This document shows positions 62,301-64,000 of a stretch of DNA of 64,000 bases, in pieces. The translations under genes were made by a program, and so were the position numbers. The notes beneath the pieces are model-generated. The model was not told the DNA's origin. It saw only the letters and a list, made by a program, of their open reading frames with translations, and made no database searches. The stretch is from the NCBI GenBank assembly GCA_020086605.1, contig JACBWW010000017.1, positions 10,480,424-10,544,423 on the forward strand. Direction: 5' to 3'. The first letter of the stretch is position 1. Every line of letters begins with the position of its first letter. This DNA is from Lanius collurio. Lineage: Eukaryota > Chordata > Aves > Passeriformes > Laniidae.

Positions 62301-62440
62301 TGTTTGTAAAGACTTTAGCACTCACCTTTCCTATCAGTATCTGCAGGAGTGTGAAAATGTTGATTTAAGACAATTTCTGCTTGGGCTTCCAAATACTGTT
62401 TTTATGGACTTTTACCATCCAATTTTAGTCTACAAGCACT
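59303..62440. other. Unique sequence, no gene recognised
   Basis: No repeat family recognised, apart from an A13 run at 61029-61041. The longest repeat-independent frame of the window (61570-62043, plus, 157 codons) lies here. It has no recognisable domain, signal peptide or membrane segment, and by a rough estimate a frame of this length is expected about once by chance in this much DNA. Confidence 0.5.
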
Positions 62441-62460
62441 TGCTAACCCTTGCTAACCCT
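62441..62460. repeat. Two-copy 10-bp tandem duplication
   Basis: tgctaaccct is repeated twice exactly, with a partial third tgctaa shortly after (about 62465). It contains CTAACCC but is not a telomeric array. Confidence 0.92.
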
Positions 62461-64000
62461 GACTTGCTAAATAAAGTTAGAGGAGGTGTAGAAACTACTA
62501 AAAAGGAAGTTATAAAGTAAACTGACATGACCATGTGGAGACCCCTTTCCAAGCAGAAATACATTTGCAGTGGAATAATAAAAGAAAATAAAATCAGTAA
62601 CTACAAATCTTCAAAGAATAGTTAAACCTATATTTACCTGTGCTTGTTGCTGAGCAGAGAAAAGCAGCCAAAAATTGGACCTGGTGTTTTTGTTTAGCCT
62701 ATACTTCATATGCAGTTCACTATTTGCTTTCCTTGCTCACATTACCAGATGAGTCTTTCCTTCTCTGTGAATGACATGTATCCCTACTGTTCAATATTTG
62801 GTTATTATCCATACATAAATCCAAACACTTCTAGAAAATCTTGGGTCAATTTGTGGAGAAGGTCTTGAAAACCTGTAAGTTGTTCTTATGGGTTTCTTTT
62901 CTTTGTCCTTCTTTCTGTGTGTATTGTGATAGGGGAAAACTGAAGGAAATATTGTCTTCTTCATTAGAATTCAAAAACAAAATTTCTTTGATGTTTTGCT
63001 CATTATTTTTATAAACAGCCATGAAATAGTGCATTCTTTATCCTTAATTTAACAGATCACTATGTTTATTTCCCTGTACTTTTTTTTTCCCCTGCAAACT
63101 GCAGATAAGGAGTCACTCATATGTGGCATTAAGCTCTTTTTAAAAAAAAATTAGCCATGGTGACTAATAGTTGGAATCTTTCAAACTTCTGGCTCTTCAG
63201 CTACTGCATGATTGAGATGCAGAATCAAAATTCATAAGAAATATCAAAACCCTTTTGTCAGACTGAGAAAACCAAAGGAGTATGAAGTTGTATTATCTCA
63301 GAGACCGTAAGATGAGAAATAGTGGCATACCCAAATTTTAGAGAAATTTTACAAGGTTTAGCCAACAGTACTCAATGAACATTGCTTTTTCTTAAGGCAA
63401 GATGATCTGAAATATTTCAGAACAATGCCTAAGGTTATCTATCAGGGGAAAAAAAAAAGGGATATTATATATTATTAGTGTTTTAAATACATTTGGCCAC
63501 AGGCCATTGAAGCAGAAGATAATACGGTTTTTAGCATGAACATGTTTTCCGTGCATAATAGGTAATGATCAAAAATGCATTAAAAAAGGAGTAGTCAATG
63601 ATAGGAGACTATTTGTGGGTTTTCTTACCATAGTGGGAAATGGACTTTTATTACTTCTCAGAATTTGTATCAAAGACTATTTTTATCTACTTGTTTGTTG
63701 TAGTCCAAGTAACCTCTATGTGGGAGGCTGTGCTCACGATCTCCACACACATTGGAGCATTGCTCTTTGGAAGAACAAATCAAATTTGAAGTGGTCTAAG
63801 ACATTTCTAATTATTTTCTTTTGAGTGGACTTTCCAGCCAAAAATAGCTGTATGTAGTCCATGAGGAATGTTGTTCAATGGCAACTAAACAGGCTATCAG
63901 GCTAGATGCTCGCTTATTTTTGTGACAAGACTGAAAATATACCTTTTATTCTAAGACAAGATATGCTTCCTGGAAGAATATTTGAACCACTAGAAGGAGA
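62461..64000. other. Unique AT-rich sequence, no gene recognised
   Basis: No repeat family, RNA gene or exon seen up to the end of the window. An A9 run lies near 63451-63459. Confidence 0.5.

Noticed and set aside
62440..62470. ctaaccct repeats as an interstitial telomeric sequence
   Set aside because: The unit is a 10-mer (tgctaaccct), present only twice; it is not TTAGGG repetition.
1..64000. CRISPR arrays, tRNA or rRNA genes, bacterial operons
   Set aside because: No regularly spaced repeats with unique spacers, no tRNA cloverleaf or A/B boxes and no ribosomal RNA sequence were seen; the DNA is vertebrate in character.

Overview
The window looks like a stretch of a bird nuclear genome (inference). 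It is AT-rich and almost free of interspersed repeats, and the repeats it does hold are CR1 non-LTR retrotransposons. One of these (21763-22160) carries the CATAGAAT-type octamer tail and the internal sequence typical of avian CR1. I see no Alu, B1, L1 or other mammal-type repeats, no bacterial gene organisation, no CpG island and no protein-coding gene I can recognise. The longest reading frames come from an assembly gap, from the antisense of CR1 plus a simple repeat, or are of a length expected by chance. The window is therefore best read as a gene-desert segment or the inside of a very long intron.

Layout. 1-79 is unique sequence, followed by a 318-base run of N (80-397). A CR1 ORF2-region relic lies at 556-735. 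736-10283 is unique sequence with homopolymers, a small tandem duplication and, at 8951-9117, a cluster of nuclear-receptor-like half-sites. Two old CR1 relics on the minus strand follow (10284-11050 and 13915-14800), then a plus-strand CR1 with a 26-bp internal insertion (17772-18156). The best-preserved CR1 (21763-22160, minus) is joined directly to a 129-bp TTTTC-type pyrimidine tract (22171-22299). A weak CR1-like piece lies at 23660-23850. Two CR1 fragments on opposite strands face each other at 26135-26296 and 26328-26500. An A/C-rich tract (28704-28803) could form a G-quadruplex on the minus strand. 30-50 kb is mostly unique, with a (CA)n microsatellite, several homopolymers, two G-rich quadruplex candidates and a stretch resembling a conserved developmental enhancer (39290-39760). 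At 50984-51064 there is a perfect 33-bp inverted repeat with a nested 17-bp alternative hairpin. At 53420-53660 there is an isolated, CpG-poor, GC-rich patch. The largest CR1 relic spans 54370-55670. 59216-59302 holds a degenerate repeat cluster built on ATCRTATY, with a 16-nt palindrome inside it.

No genes can be seen working together here. What function the window has is most likely regulatory (enhancers, structural elements) or transcriptional (intronic or lncRNA). The strongest unexplained sequence signal is the nested palindrome at 50984-51064. No novel gene system is supported. TE calls rest on recognising family sequence from memory and on matches between copies inside the window. The proposed regulatory elements are inferences from motifs and need cross-species alignment.
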